Assembly: GCA_022606425.2 (NCBI GenBank)
Contig: JAHDVF020000136.1
Span: 620,001-684,000, forward strand
Origin: Lepidostoma basale
Taxonomy: Eukaryota; Arthropoda; Insecta; Trichoptera; Lepidostomatidae
DNA length: 64,000 nt
Reading direction: 5' to 3'
The notes under the pieces were generated by a model. That model had not been told where the DNA came from and did no database searches. It worked only from the letters and a program-made list of their open reading frames with translations. The translations under genes were made by a program, and so were the position numbers. Position 1 is the first letter of the stretch; each line of letters begins with the position of its first letter. Positions 1 through 10,972 of this stretch are shown here, piece by piece.

Positions 1-436
1 AAACAAACCATCACGCCGTTTCCCCGCAGGGGTTGGCAGAGAGAATGGACTGCCACACTACTTTTTCCTGGCACACCTCTCTAGCTTCCTCCACATTCAT
101 ACAGCGAGTCATACACACAAGTCGATTCTTCCGATTAATTTCGTCATGCCATGTTTTCCTCGGTCTGCCTTGACTCCGTAATCCATTTACATCATTAACG
201 TATACTTTCTTAACCATTATTTCTCCATCCATGCGCTCCATATGTCCGAACCAACGAAGCGATCCTTTCATAATTTTGTTCATAATACCTTCTTCCGTCC
301 TACATTCCTTTCTTATATCAGTTCGTTTATCGTTCTACCGCACACACGTCTTAGGGACCTCATCTCTACCGCATTTATTCTGCTCTCTTCCTTATTCTAC
401 CAGTCCCATGCTTCGCATCCATACATTAGGGTTGGG
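1..436 (-). mobile_element. L-GTTA LINE 3' fragment, TTTG-tailed variant
   Basis: Read on the minus strand it encodes the C-terminal end of the L-GTTA protein: PTLMYGCEAW, GSLRWFGHMERM, GRPRKTWHDEI and a terminal GETA followed by a stop. The final 270 bp are open (11-283). The tail at base 1 is of TTTG type instead of the usual GTTA. The region between about 300 and 430 has frameshifts. It is 5' truncated, and the tail may continue beyond the window edge. A second copy with this tail is at 35528. Confidence 0.8.
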
Positions 437-879
437 ACCAGAACTTCATTGTAGTAGTAAGGTAGTATGGTATAGAATATATTTCTTTCTTTGTGTATGT
501 AATTTCCAAGGCATTATATAGCTATAGAGCTCTTATGGAACCGCAATAAAAATTGAAGTCCTCGTGTAGTAGTTTCCGATTGTTATTCAATGGCCAATGA
601 AACTTTCTACGCACGCGGGAAAAAATATCGAGAAAATTTACTATGTCCTCAAAGGCTGTACCGTAAATTTGAACCATCCAAAAACATCCGTGGTAGACGA
701 AATATTGGAAAACTAAGATATTTAAGTTCCAGAGTAATTTATTCTCTTCTCATCTAATAATCGACGATCAAGGACAATAAATAATTATGAAAAATACTTT
801 CAGAAAATATATTTAAGAAATGTTATTAATTTTATAGGTGGTATAGTAGGTAGTATTTTATAGGTAGTATAGTAGGTTA

Positions 880-1395
880 GGTAGTATGTTTACAAGAGAT
901 GGGCGAGTGGAGAGGGATATTGAAAGAAGGGTTGGGGCAGGCAACAAAGTGAATGGTGCACTTAAAGTTGTCATCGCAAACAAAAACCCGTCCAAAAAAG
1001 CCAGAATGGCAGTGTACAACAGTGTTCTTCTACCGACCCTTATGAATGGAATGCGAATGATGGTGTCATGAACAAAATAATGAAAGGATCATTAAGATGG
1101 TTTGGACATATGGAATGAATGAATGAAGAAAGAATGGTAAAAAAAATTATATGTTAATGATGTAAATGGAACCAGAAATAGAGGAAGACCGAGGAAAACG
1201 TGGCACGATCAAATAAATCAAATATTGAATGTCGGCCATATGAGGAGTCAGAGAAATCGATGCGCGTACATGACACGATGTATGAATGTTGAGGAATCGA
1301 GAGAAATATGTCAGGAAAGAAAAGTGTGGCAGTCTATTCTTTCTGCCCACCCCTTAGGGGTGACAGCGTGATGGTTAGTTAGTTAGTTAGTTATT
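880..1395 (+). mobile_element. L-GTTA LINE 3' fragment with internal deletion
   Basis: Translates from MFTRDGRVERDIERR through VLLPTLMNG, then jumps at about 1050 to the MNKIMKGSLRWFGH region, missing roughly 140 bp present in other copies. A short repeat of gaatg lies at the junction, suggesting slippage or microhomology deletion. It ends with a stop and four GTTA repeats at 1373-1393. Several frameshifts make it a dead copy. It extends further upstream than most copies in the window. Confidence 0.8.
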
Positions 1396-1530
1396 AATTT
1401 TCTTCTTATTATTCTTGCTATAGATCTATGTGGTCAATTCTCTAGAGGGTCACTCCTCCTGTGAGGTGGATTCCCAGCTGTTATTTCGTATTTTAAAAGG
1501 TCTTCCTGGTGGACGAGTCTCAGTTAGGCA

Positions 1531-1707
1531 TTAATTTATAAAGTTAATTAGAGCTCGATTCGTAACAAAAGTATGCCTATAACCACCGCCGTGTTCCATT
1601 TAATCAATCCTGAAAGAATCAACTCGATCTTCTACCTATTAACAGAGTAATCTGGCAACACAACAACACACTTTCGCTTTTATTTAAATAGATAGATAGA
1701 TAGATTT
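1531..1707 (-). mobile_element. Helitron 5' terminal fragment
   Basis: On the minus strand it starts with a TCTA repeat followed by TTTAAATAAAAGCG, as do 47245-47425 and the left end of 31403. It continues through a conserved block containing GAATCGAGCTCTAATTAAC. Only the 5' terminal region is present; no Rep/helicase coding and no CTRRT end were seen. Confidence 0.6.
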
Positions 1708-1795
1708 TTTTTTTTATTATGTACTTTGTATACGACACTAACTTTTTAAACAAATTAAAATTAAATATCAAACATGTTTAGGACTACCCAGTTTA

Positions 1796-1930
1796 AAATT
1801 GTTTACAAATATGGTCAGTTTTGACAGATGTTATAAAGATTTATTTTGGAACATAATTTTATTAATTGTATATTTATTATTTATTTCTTTATAACATCTG
1901 TCAAAACTGACCATATTTGCAAACATTTTT
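1796..1930. repeat. Inverted repeat (fold-back, related to 57340)
   Basis: Two arms of about 40 bp (1796-1840 and 1889-1930) are near-perfect reverse complements around a loop of about 50 bp. The left arm reads ATGGTCAGTTTTGACAGATG and the right arm is its complement. The flank at 1718-1745 matches the end of the related element at 57340-57530, so this is part of a dispersed fold-back family with no coding capacity. Confidence 0.65.
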
Positions 1931-1944
1931 TTAAATATTGATAA

Positions 1945-2353
1945 TACGAGGGTTGTCCGTAAAATAAGTTTCCCTATTTTTTTCACAATGAAAACCATTT
2001 TTATTTACAACGAACAATGCATCATTGGAAAGCTTAGACTTTCAGCTACTTCTAGCTACTAGCTAACTTCCCGGTGACATCGATGCATTTTTTCATCCGG
2101 GTCACCATCTTTTTGATTTCCTGGTCATAGAAGTCTCCCGCCAGGCCGTGAAGGTTGCTCTGAACCTTTTCTTTCAATTCCTCTTCGTTTGCAAAATGCG
2201 TTCCACCGAGGTATTTTTTCTAATCAGGGAAGAGATGGTAGTCGCTCGGGGCCAAGTCCAGACTGTATGGTGGGTGTAGGACGATCTGAGCGCGATGGTG
2301 ACGCGGGGTATATGCAGACGAGCGTTATCCTGATGAAAATGGATTCCGGTGCA
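1945..2353 (-). pseudogene. Mariner transposase 3' half and terminal repeat
   Basis: On the minus strand the translation shows the mariner hallmarks HQDNARLHIPR and, after a frameshift near 2288, PPYSLDLAPSDYHLFP, i.e. the region around the last catalytic Asp of the D,D34D triad. It then runs LGGTHFANEEELKEK to VTGKLASS and a stop at 2052-2054. A stop interrupts the frame at 2220-2222. The element ends with a CGAGGGTTGTCCG terminal repeat at 1947, preceded by TA, the expected target. The 5' half is missing and is replaced by a LINE junction at 2354. Dead copy. Confidence 0.85.
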
Positions 2354-2355
2354 TG

Positions 2356-2865
2356 TTCTTGTGCCAACCCTTATGTATGGAAGTGAAGCATGGAAATGGC
2401 AAAAGAAGGATTAAAGTAGAATAAATGCAGTAGAAATAAGATTTATAAGATGAATGTGTGGTATATATGTATATGATAGAGTTTCAAATGCAAGTATAAG
2501 AAGTGAATGCGGTGCGAATGAAAGTGTTATGAACAAAAAAATTAAAGGGTCGTTAAGATGGTTTGGATACATGGAAAGAATTATTGAAGACAGAATGATG
2601 AAGAAGGTATATACAATATAAACGACGTGAACGGAGCTAGAAATAATATCGAAAGGCCGAGGAAAAACGGAAAACGTGGCACGATCAAAGCAATCAAATA
2701 TTAAATGTAGGTCACGCGAGGAGTCTGAGAAATCGACGTGCGTGCATGACAAGATGTATGAAGGTATAGGAAGCGAGAGAAGTATGTCAGGACAGAACAG
2801 TGTGGCGGTCCATTATTTCTGCCTACCCCTCCGGGAAGACAGCGTGATGGTTAATAAGTTAGTTA
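2356..2865 (+). mobile_element. L-GTTA LINE 3' fragment
   Basis: Begins at the NPYVW/SEAWKWQKKD segment and runs through GANESVMNK, KGSLRWFGYME and WRSIISAYPSGKTA to a stop. The tail is a degenerate GTTA-type stretch at 2850-2864. Frameshifts near 2615 and 2660 disrupt it. It directly abuts the mariner remnant on its left. Confidence 0.8.
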
Positions 2866-2984
2866 TTTTTGAAAAAATCCAGTTGGGGGAAGAAGATTGA
2901 TGAGAATCCCTCAGGAAAGAGGAAAATGTAAACTGTTTGAAGAGGTCTACATCTCTGAAGAGATGGCTAAGGATAAGAAGAAGA

Positions 2985-3450
2985 TTAAAAAATAAAGTAA
3001 CATTGTACCAAAAACTAAAACTTCTTATGCGCAAAGACATTTCTACTATCTTGGACCCAAACTCTATAACATAATAAACAAAACTATAAACGACCCACAA
3101 AAAATGACAATGCACAATTACAAAAAACATGTAACTACGGAGACATTAAAAAAAGGGCGGCTTGAATGTAGTATAATTTTTAAAATAAGTAAATAGTTTA
3201 AATAGTGTTATATAAGACAATATAGTTTTTAAATAGTGTTATATAATATATAAGTCAATTAATTTTAAGTTATACACTTTAGGATATGTGTAGCTCCCCT
3301 TAACTGCTCCCTAAATTTGTAAATTATATTATATATTGAAATTATATAGAGTACTAGGAATGCCTCCCTAGAACGGGTAACCCCAGTTGGGAAGTATCAA
3401 AACCATGTACTTGGTAAATGATCAATAAATCAATAAATAAATATTATGGA
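2985..3450 (+). mobile_element. Jockey/CR1-like LINE 3' end, AATA-tailed
   Basis: A short open stretch from about 3017 translates to YAQRHFYYLGPKLYNIIN, a C-terminal signature of Jockey/CR1-type reverse transcriptase proteins (matched polypeptide followed by 'LGP..YN'). It is followed by an untranslated region of about 300 bp and a simple tail of AATCAATAAATAAAT at 3423-3442. 5' truncated. Confidence 0.55.
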
Positions 3451-3719
3451 GGAATACCGTTTAATTTTTTAATAAAACATTAATTTTTCTGAAAGGTTAC
3501 TCCAACCATTGTTTTTAATTACATTCTTTCATCAATGTTAATATACTCGTATAAGTATACATTCACATGTATACTACACAGGTATAAGTATACATTCACA
3601 AATATTTGGTCTTCAAATATTCTGGTCAAAATTCTTTGGCATATAGAATGGAATAATACTCCTAGCGGCTTCTAACAATATGTTGGTCAACAGCCTTCAC
3701 ATTGTGTTAATAAGGTAGT

Positions 3720-4125
3720 TTGCTAAATGCCGAAAATCATTCTCCATAGATGGCGTTAGTGGGTCGGTTGTATAGGTTAATTCTTGAAAAAATTCACTAG
3801 TGCAACCAAATCTACATAGATGGCTGACTGAAACTGCCACGTGAAGATAAATATGGATTTTGAAGTATATATACATCTTCCAAAAATTTGTCATGCATGA
3901 TCACAAATAACAAAGGTGGAATGGGGAATGTTGTAATTACATAAAGCGTGCGCTTAACCCAACCAATGACAGGTCATAAGTCCTGTAAACACCTTGATCA
4001 TCCATGTTCAGTTTCCAGTTTACGTCTTCGTCTCTATTGAGATACAATTAAAAAAATTTACTCGTATATATTTTAAATAATAAGTCTTTGGGTTTAATAA
4101 TCTGCCCCATATTTTAATACAGAAT
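3720..4125 (+). repeat. Interspersed repeat R1
   Basis: The same sequence recurs at 17880-18115 (+) and, inverted and split by a LINE, at 6365-7140. A shared core is GGTGGAATGGGGAATGTTG followed by CCAACCAATGACAGGTC and a TCGTCTCTATTGAGAT block. No coding potential was seen. The class is unknown; it could be an LTR or a non-autonomous DNA element. Confidence 0.6.
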
Positions 4126-4724
4126 TAAACGACGATAAGATCTTAAATAAATTACAGCGAATAAGCTCGTAAGATTCATTTTAGCACATTCGTAATATAG
4201 CTCCCTACTTATTACACATATCGGCCACAAATCTCACGAGTTTCACGTAAAAAAGTGATAAAAATAAAGAAGGGAATAAGGAAAAAGAAAATGGAAATAG
4301 TTTTCTTATAGCGCGTATTGTAATTTAGTGGTGGAGGCGGGGGCGGGCCTATTCCGGAGTGACCACCCTTCGATTTACTTCCTCAACAAATTACAGGCTA
4401 AGGTGGACGACTCCGGTGTTTTTACAATTCCTGGAGCGGATTTCTAATTCAAACACGTACTCCGAGGGTTAAGGGACTGGATTCCTTGAAAACATAATAG
4501 TTGCGCCACTCGCGGGTCCCACAGTGGAATACCCAAAGTCAGCTTTGCAAGTTTTTCTTTATACTGGACCCAATTATTTATTCCTTAACCCCCAAAATAT
4601 AAAACAGACTCCATCTTCTGAATAGTTGTATAACGAGGTAGTTGATCACCAAACTCGGATATACCAAAATCCCAAAATATCTCAAATTTATTATTATTAG
4701 TTAACCAGCTAGAGCTAAAAATAA

Positions 4725-4935
4725 GAATTGGACTAAGCTGGGCAGCTTTCGGAAACATGAGTTACATCCAAAAACCGGAAAATACCGATCAATCAGAAAC
4801 GAAAAGTCTATAAAGCCAGTTCTGCCAGTTGGTACTTATGGTCTTGAAACTGTTACATTGTCAAAACAAAGTGCTGAGAAACTACGAGTGACCCAAAGAG
4901 CCATGGAAAGAGTCATGTTAGAAATAAGCCAAGAC
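4725..4935 (+). mobile_element. RTE-A LINE internal fragment
   Basis: Encodes IGLSWAAFG and then LPVGTYGLETVTLSKQ plus SAEKLRVTQRAMERVM, the segment just before the C-terminal domain of the RTE-A family seen more fully at 62876-63670. A deletion removes the RKVYEACV segment. Truncated at both ends. Confidence 0.75.
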
Positions 4936-4954
4936 ACACAAGAATCAATATACA

Positions 4955-5018
4955 TAATAGCTATACCCTTTATATCGATTTGACTCGCGCTGTAATGATG
5001 TAAAAAACGTTTCAAGAA
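4955..5018 (+). repeat. tRNA-SINE 3' fragment
   Basis: Matches the 3' body of the SINE described at 37502: a TATAGCTATACCC block, then TCGATTTGACTCGCGCTG and TAATGATGTAAA. The tRNA-related head is absent. Confidence 0.6.
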
Positions 5019-5032
5019 AATTATAAATTAAA

Positions 5033-5440
5033 ACTAACTAACTAACCATCACGCCGTCTTCCCGAAGGGGTAGGCAGGAAAAATGGACTGCCACACCTTT
5101 CTTTCCTGACATAGTTCTCTCGTTTCCTCAACATTCATATATCGTGTCATGCATGCGCGTCGATTTCTCTGACTCATCACGTGGCCGACATTCAATAATT
5201 GATTTATTTTATCGTGTCACGTTTTCCTCGGTCTTCCTCTATTTTTAGTTCCATTTACATTGTTAACATATACAATTTTTACCATTCTTTCTTCATTGAT
5301 CCTTTTTATGTGTCCAAACAATCATAATGATCCTTTCAATATTTTGTTCATAACAATTTTATTCGACGCTCTATCGTACACAGAGTAACACACATTCGTC
5401 TAGAAGACCTCATTTCTACTACATTTATTCTACTAATAAT
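5033..5440 (-). mobile_element. L-GTTA LINE 3' fragment
   Basis: The minus strand ends in a GTTA tail at 5033-5048, preceded by the CCCCTTCGGGAAGACGGCG hairpin region and by decayed WFGHIKRI, GRPRKT and NNRCACMTRYMNVEE segments. It joins RTE-A directly at 5441. Stops and frameshifts throughout. Confidence 0.75.
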
Positions 5441-5866
5441 AATTCTTCTTCTTCCTCAGTATATTCCCGTCCACTCCTGGACAAAGGCCTCCTCCGTTCG
5501 TTTCCATATCACTTTGTCCTGTGCAGACTGCATCCAGGTTATTCCGACGTGTCTGTTCACATCATCCTTCCACCATAGTTGCGATCGCCCTGCACTTCTC
5601 TTCGCCGTCCACGGTCTCCAAGTCAGCAGTCTTTTTGTCCACTTTTCATCTTAACTTCTGGCTACGTGACCCGCCCATGGACACTTTAGAGTCGCCACCC
5701 GGTAGATGATGTCAGTGACCTTTGTTTTTTCTCTCACCGTATCGTTTCTGACTCTATCTCTTAGGCTTATTCCTAACATGGCTCTTATTGGGTCACGCGT
5801 AGTTTCACAGCACTTTGTTTGGACAATGTAACAGTTTCAAGACCATAAGTACCAACTGGCAGAACG
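5441..5866 (-). mobile_element. RTE-A LINE 3' end
   Basis: On the minus strand it encodes TLSKQSAVKLRVT, a VRNDTVREKTKVTDII segment, then WTKRLLTWRPWTAK and a WMQSAQDKVIW end, followed by a GAA-repeat tail at 5441-5455. Frameshifted, 5' truncated. Confidence 0.75.
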
Positions 5867-6364
5867 CATTTATTATAAGTCGCTTGACGTTCATCATCAG
5901 GGGTATGATTTAAACAATTCATATCATTCTCCGGAAGCTTCGTGGACCTTTAAAATATCAGTTCTTCAGAGTAGTGTGATCGTAATTGAGTACATTTACT
6001 ATGATTAAACACTGTTTCATCTAACGACTAGAGACGTAAAACGAGTAAGTTAGTTAGTAAGGTAGAATAATTCGGAAAGATTATAACTTTGAGAAGGTAA
6101 TTAATAATTATTTTGGCCTTTATCTCTTAAAGCGGATTAGCTAGATTAGATAAATGATTGAAGAGCACAATACGCACCCGCGGGGGGTGAGGGAGGCTTG
6201 CGGAGGTGACGGGAGGGTATAAGGCTTCTGGTAGGGGGAGGCATCAGCCACTCCAATTCGGTTAATGATTCCACTCTCCACATTACCTGAGCTTTTCATT
6301 TCCTAATGGAAAACACTTTACGTCGAGTTTTGGATTATAAACTAAAACTATAAACGAAGGACGC

Positions 6365-7140
6365 GATTTCACATGTCTGCCATTAAAATGTTTTTTTTAC
6401 AACATTTTGAATATATACAAATACTGGATTTTACCCATTGCGGGTAAATTATTTTTTTATAAGGATTAATTGTATCTCAATAGAGACGAAGATGTAAATT
6501 GTTTTCTGGGAACAGAATATGGTGGTCGAGGCGCTTACAGGACTTATCAAATCAAATCAGTTTATTAACTCAAAAGACATTACAAACAGGAAAATGTTTA
6601 AGGCATCTATTGAGTACAGGTAAAATATTATAAAAATACAACAAAGTACCAGGAACGCATTAGAGATGGTTCGACAGTAGGAAGACAAGATACTTTCTAA
6701 AGTCAAGAGTATTTGTCCCCTGAACGTACTTTCACTAATATGAAAGACGTCGATCTCCGAGGAGACCGCGTTCAGTAGACTAATTGCTCTTCCCACCAGT
6801 GTCACCAGAGGCAGATTGGTTCTGGTGGCCGGTTGGTAAAACAATCTGTGCTGTCGCTGTCGGAGAAATCTATACTTTATAATTGGACAAAAAAAACCAA
6901 CACCTTCTAGCACGGCCGAGTTTTCGAAATATCCCCTGATTCATTCAAAGAAATGGGAACTTATGACCTGTCATTGGTTGGGTTTAGCGATCGCTTTATG
7001 TTAACAACATTCCCCATTTCTCACTTCTTCCACCACGTCTGACAAATTTTTGGAAGATGTATATATGCTTCAATGTTGAGGAACACTTCACATTTTTAGT
7101 TCAATCTACACTAGCGCCATCCATTAGGATTGTTTTTTTT
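6365..7140 (-). repeat. Interspersed repeat R1, split by a LINE insertion
   Basis: The inverted counterpart of R1 at 3720. The two halves (6365-6547 and 6959-7140) join exactly when the LINE at 6548-6958 is removed, the junction reading ACTTAT once. This copy extends the known R1 consensus on its right side, with a GGGTAAAATCCAG block shared with 18045. Confidence 0.65.
6548..6958 (-). mobile_element. Jockey-B LINE, 5'-truncated insertion with TSD
   Basis: On the minus strand it encodes the last part of the Jockey-B C-terminal region (FLRQRQHRLFYQPATRTN, VGRAISLLNAVSSEIDVF), then a 3' UTR and a TGATT-type tail. It is flanked by a 6-bp target duplication, ACTTAT, at 6542-6547 and 6959-6964. 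It interrupts repeat R1 and is therefore younger than R1. Confidence 0.85.
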
Positions 7141-7734
7141 AGCCTGAAAAATACGGCGATAAATAAGTGGATGGATCTTACTATTATTTTAAACGAACTA
7201 CAACAGCTATCTACCTAACAATTTGGTACATATTTCCGAAAATATTTTGATTAACGAAATAAATAATAAATAATTAAATATCTTCTTGTTTTAATATTGA
7301 AATAATTTGAAGTCTAATCTAGACAGAAGATAAAGAAGAGAATTTTCATTTTGGGATTAAACGTTTTTTAGTAATCCTGAAGGTTAGGCATTTTCCACGA
7401 CTTAAAATTGCTATTCATACGTACCTAGAGTCGCAGATAGCATCTGTATTCCTCCAGCCTCCGCGACTGAACAATTTTCGGGAGGAAGGTTCGGTATTTT
7501 TTATCATTGGCCATAAAAAGGAAAGTAAAACTTTATCGTTTTCCCATCATTGATCTTTTGTTGGACGCTGCCTGGATCGACCGTAAAATTCTTTAGCTAC
7601 TGCCCCCAGGGCCGCACTAGATATCAATTAAACTAATAACGCTAAAGAATTACAAGCACATTCGTGTGAGTATGATTATTATATTTATAAATTGTATAAT
7701 AATTAAATTAAGTGATGTTTTTTGTCGAAATCGA

Positions 7735-7860
7735 TTCAAATCTGGTTTTGTCTAGAGAATAATAATTAATACAAATGAAAGCGTCCGTTTTCTAGAAGTC
7801 TTATGTTTTATGGAAATTTCATGTTTCACTTCGCATTATCAAATGTGCGAAAAAATCTGA
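7735..7860. repeat. Family-I hammerhead-like element remnant
   Basis: Carries the family-I flank CGTTTTCTAGAAGT-like block and a degraded ATGTTTC...GCATTATCA segment, as at 57580-57775. The GAAAC-NN-GUC part is damaged on this copy, so a functional motif is not expected. Confidence 0.5.
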
Positions 7861-8164
7861 AAGCCGTTTCTCAAAATAATAACAGTTTTCGAAAAACAAG
7901 AACTCAATAATATTTTTATTGAAAAACTGGCAGCTGTCGTGTTGCTAAACGGACACCGGTCAGATAACTGACCGGGACGCATTATTCGTCATCTACTCAA
8001 TACGTGCGAACTTCAGGGCGGTTGGTTAAATTCAAGACCTCTGTGGGTTATCTGAGAATGATTAAAACCCATAAGGGTGTTTATAGCTTGAAAAATTATA
8101 GAAATATAGACCTTAATGTTGTCGGTCTCAAAACTATACGTTTTTAGCTTATGACCTATAAAGG

Positions 8165-8725
8165 GTTCTTCTTCTTCTTAAAGTGCCCTGTCAGGTCCCC
8201 CCGACGTTGGCGATCACTCTAGTAAACTCTTTTTATCCTGCGCTGTCCTGAATAGCTCCTCCACAGTTCCGATTCCCGTTCATTCCCTCACATTGCGCAG
8301 CCAAGAGATCTGCCTTCTCTCTGCCCCCCTGCGGCCCTCTATTTTTCCTTCAAAATTAGATGCAGCAGGCGATATTTTTCACCTCGTAGAACGTGACCCA
8401 GATATGAAATCTTGCGGACTTTGATTAATGTCAACACCTCTCTATTTACTCCTGCACGATTCAGGACTTCTGTGTTCGTCACTCTGTCTGTCCATGGGAT
8501 CCTGAACATTCTTCGGTGAAGCCACATTCCAAATGCCTCTAACCGTTTCATTGTATTTACTTTTAATGTCCATGTCTCACACCCATATAACATAACATAC
8601 CACACATAACACCTTAACATCCTCTGTCTTAGTTTTAAGTTGACATTGTCATTGCAAAAGAGTGACTTCATTTTGTTAAATGCTGTTCTTGCCGCTTTAA
8701 TCCGACATTTCAATTCTAAGAGTGT
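8165..8725 (-). mobile_element. RTE-B LINE 3' end
   Basis: On the minus strand a 124-residue open stretch (8339-8713) runs MKCRIKAARTAFNKMKSLF to MLYGCETWTLKVN, LEAFGMWLHRRMFRIPW and VRKISYLGHVLRGEKY. It is followed out of frame by the RTE-B end and a GAA tail at 8165-8179. This is the C-terminal region downstream of the reverse transcriptase core typical of RTE-like LINEs. Related copies are at 43046, 49258 and 55530. Confidence 0.85.
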
Positions 8726-8776
8726 CTGTAAGCATGCTGCCGAGGTAGGGTATAAAGCTAATAGCTAATATGTTAA

Positions 8777-9345
8777 TTGCAACTTTGCAGTAAACGAATA
8801 TCTAGGATCGATACAAGACAAATAACGAACATAATCTTACTCAACAAAGAGCGAAAGAAAACTTCATTCTGTCTGACATCAAGTCTCAATAAAAGCTGTG
8901 ATTCACAAACAGAGCAAACATTGGAACACATCATCACCTACTGTCCAATCTTCACGCCTGAGAGATGGAAACTGAAGAAGGAATGTCAAAGAAGAGACAT
9001 CCACATCACAGATCTCCCAGCCATCCTCCGCAACATACTCGTACACTCTGCAGATTCGTTGACTTCGCAACCACGGTGGTGGATCGGTTGCGAGAAGCAA
9101 ACAAATAACTAACATGTGTTTTTTACAGGTACTTCGCGTCCCGACTGAGGTTTTCCATGGTTCCCTCAGTTGTAAGGCATATGTCGGGATGCTTATTAGC
9201 TAGTCCATGAAATCTCATAGATAGGAACTCCACTTCCGATAATTTTCATTTCTCATTCTTACTTTCTTTCACCTGACCCCTCTCACCTTTCTTTCGACTT
9301 CTTTTGGCTATCTCTGCCCCCCTAATAATAAAGCCATATTATTCC
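8777..9345 (+). mobile_element. LINE C-terminal zinc-knuckle fragment and 3' UTR
   Basis: The 111-residue open frame 8777-9112 contains SCDSQTEQTLEHIITYCPIF, a C-x7-T-x-x-H-x4-C pattern like the CCHC end of R1/Jockey/I-type LINE proteins ('C...ET..H....C'). After the stop, a 3' UTR has an inverted CCCGACTGAGG / TGTCGGGA pair (9140-9195) and an AATAATAAAG polyadenylation-like site at 9320-9335. Which LINE clade it belongs to is uncertain. Confidence 0.6.
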
Positions 9346-9824
9346 GTAGAATCACAAATCAAACATGTCCACACCGCCCTGATAATTAAAACGCAGGGCA
9401 CCAATATTAAATGACAACAAGTAAAAAAAAAAATAGAAGCTGCAAAAATAGTAAGCTTGTTCGCAGTTAAAGTTTTTTTTATCATTTGTGAATCCGGCCC
9501 AGTCCGCGTTCGCGATTCTTCTGGCTGGAACCTGACTCCACGTTTGCTAAATCTTTTTATCTCTCGTATAAGATTTCGTTTGTAAGAAATTAAATACGCC
9601 ACTGACGAAAAGAAAACATAATTTTATTGTGTGCCCAGACAATAGCACGAACGATAATCTCGACATTGGAGTTTTTATTTTATTGTTTGAAGTTAATACG
9701 CAGCCAAGGTACACCGCTCCAGCTCTTGAGACCGGATTTACGTTTTTATAAGTACCAACGTATGTCAAACACTTGTTTATGTATAATACCATATACAATC
9801 GCCCAAGGTTTTTAGGCTCGCATA

Positions 9825-10008
9825 GAAATAATATCATCATCATCGGTCTGTATCCGTTCACTCCTGGTCCCATGACTCCTCCATCTGTTTCCATACCTGT
9901 CGATCCTGGGCAAAACGCATCCATGTCGTACCAGCGGCTTCTTTAATGTCGTCCTTCCATCAAAGCTCGGAACGTCCTGAGTTTTGGGTCACAGTTCCTG
10001 GGCGCCAG
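9825..10008 (-). mobile_element. RTE-H LINE 3' end, GAT-tailed
   Basis: On the minus strand it encodes LWWKDDIKEAAGTTWMRFAQ and QVWKQMEESWDQE before a GAT-repeat tail at 9828-9846. This resembles RTE-A in layout but differs in sequence and tail, so it counts as a separate lineage. Confidence 0.7.
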
Positions 10009-10032
10009 GAGGCGTTTAAACGCCTATTCTTC

Positions 10033-10535
10033 CGAATTCTTCTACCGACCCTTATGTATGGTAGCGAAGCATGGAACTGGCAAAAGAAGGATGAAAGTAG
10101 AGTAAATGCAGTAAAAATGAGATCTCTCAGATGAATGTGTTCAAACTCTGTGTATGATAGAGTGCCGAATGAAAATATAATAAGTGAATGCGGTGCGAAT
10201 GATGGTGTTATGAACAAAATAATGAAAGGATTATTAAGATGGTTTGGACATATGGAAAGAATGAATGAATAAAGAATGGTAAAAAAAGTATATGTTAACG
10301 ATGTAAATGGAATCAGAAATAGAGGAAGACCGAGGAAAACGTGGCACGATCAAATAAATCAATATTGAATGTCGGCCATGTGAGGAGTCAGAGAAATCGA
10401 CGCGCGTGCATGACACGATGTATGAATGTTGAGGAAGCGAGAGAAATATGCCAGGAAAGGAAAGTGTGGCAGTCCATTATTTCTGCCCCCCCTTCGGGGA
10501 GACGGCGTGATGGTTAGTTAATTAGTTAGTTAGTT
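10033..10535 (+). mobile_element. L-GTTA LINE 3' fragment
   Basis: Encodes ILLPTLMYGSEAWNWQKKD, MKGLLRWFGHMERMNE and VNGIRNRGRPRKTWHD. It then has a frameshift and ends in the CCTTCGGGGAGACGGCG hairpin segment and GTTA tail at 10511-10533. A perfect 16-bp palindrome lies just upstream (10010-10025) at the junction with RTE-H. Confidence 0.8.
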
Positions 10536-10775
10536 ATTATATCTTAAGTGCTACTAGATGAAAACGTGAAAGAGACTAGTTTCGCTTTTGAAATATTAGT
10601 GCGATGAATATTTTTTAATGTTCGGAATATCATAAAATTTAAATTTTAAATTATAATTACTACTCATTCTTAAAGTATTCGCATTCGTTGCAATGTTCCA
10701 CAGCTGATTCCAGCGGATGTAACATTTCACTCCCCCATAGTGGACAAGCTGTTTCGGATCTAGCGGAGATCCTCT

Positions 10776-10817
10776 CCCGGGATAATTGCATTTGCATGTA
10801 AATGCAAGAGTCCCGGG
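10776..10817. promoter_or_regulatory. 42-bp palindrome with octamer-like core
   Basis: Near-perfect dyad: CCCGGGA and TCCCGGG ends enclose TTGCATTT and AAATGCAA arms around GCATGT. The centre contains ATTTGCAT, the POU-protein octamer, on one strand. It lies in a GC-rich, apparently unique 190-bp patch (10690-10890) in intron 2. A regulatory role is inference. Confidence 0.4.
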
Positions 10818-10972
10818 ATGATCCGCCGCCGCTTTGCGACGCACTGCCCGAGATGAGAGCCCAGACTCGCTCCAGTGAACCTCTCCGCTCTAAATGAATA
10901 TTTTCATTTCTAACTTACTGCACCAAAGAGCTCTTTATTATTTGCAATGAAGCATTTTCACATGATATTATA

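Noticed and set aside
9547..9924. 125-residue minus-strand open frame as a gene
   Set aside because: Only its N-terminal part is RTE-H sequence; the rest is AT-rich with no motif, so an accidental extension.
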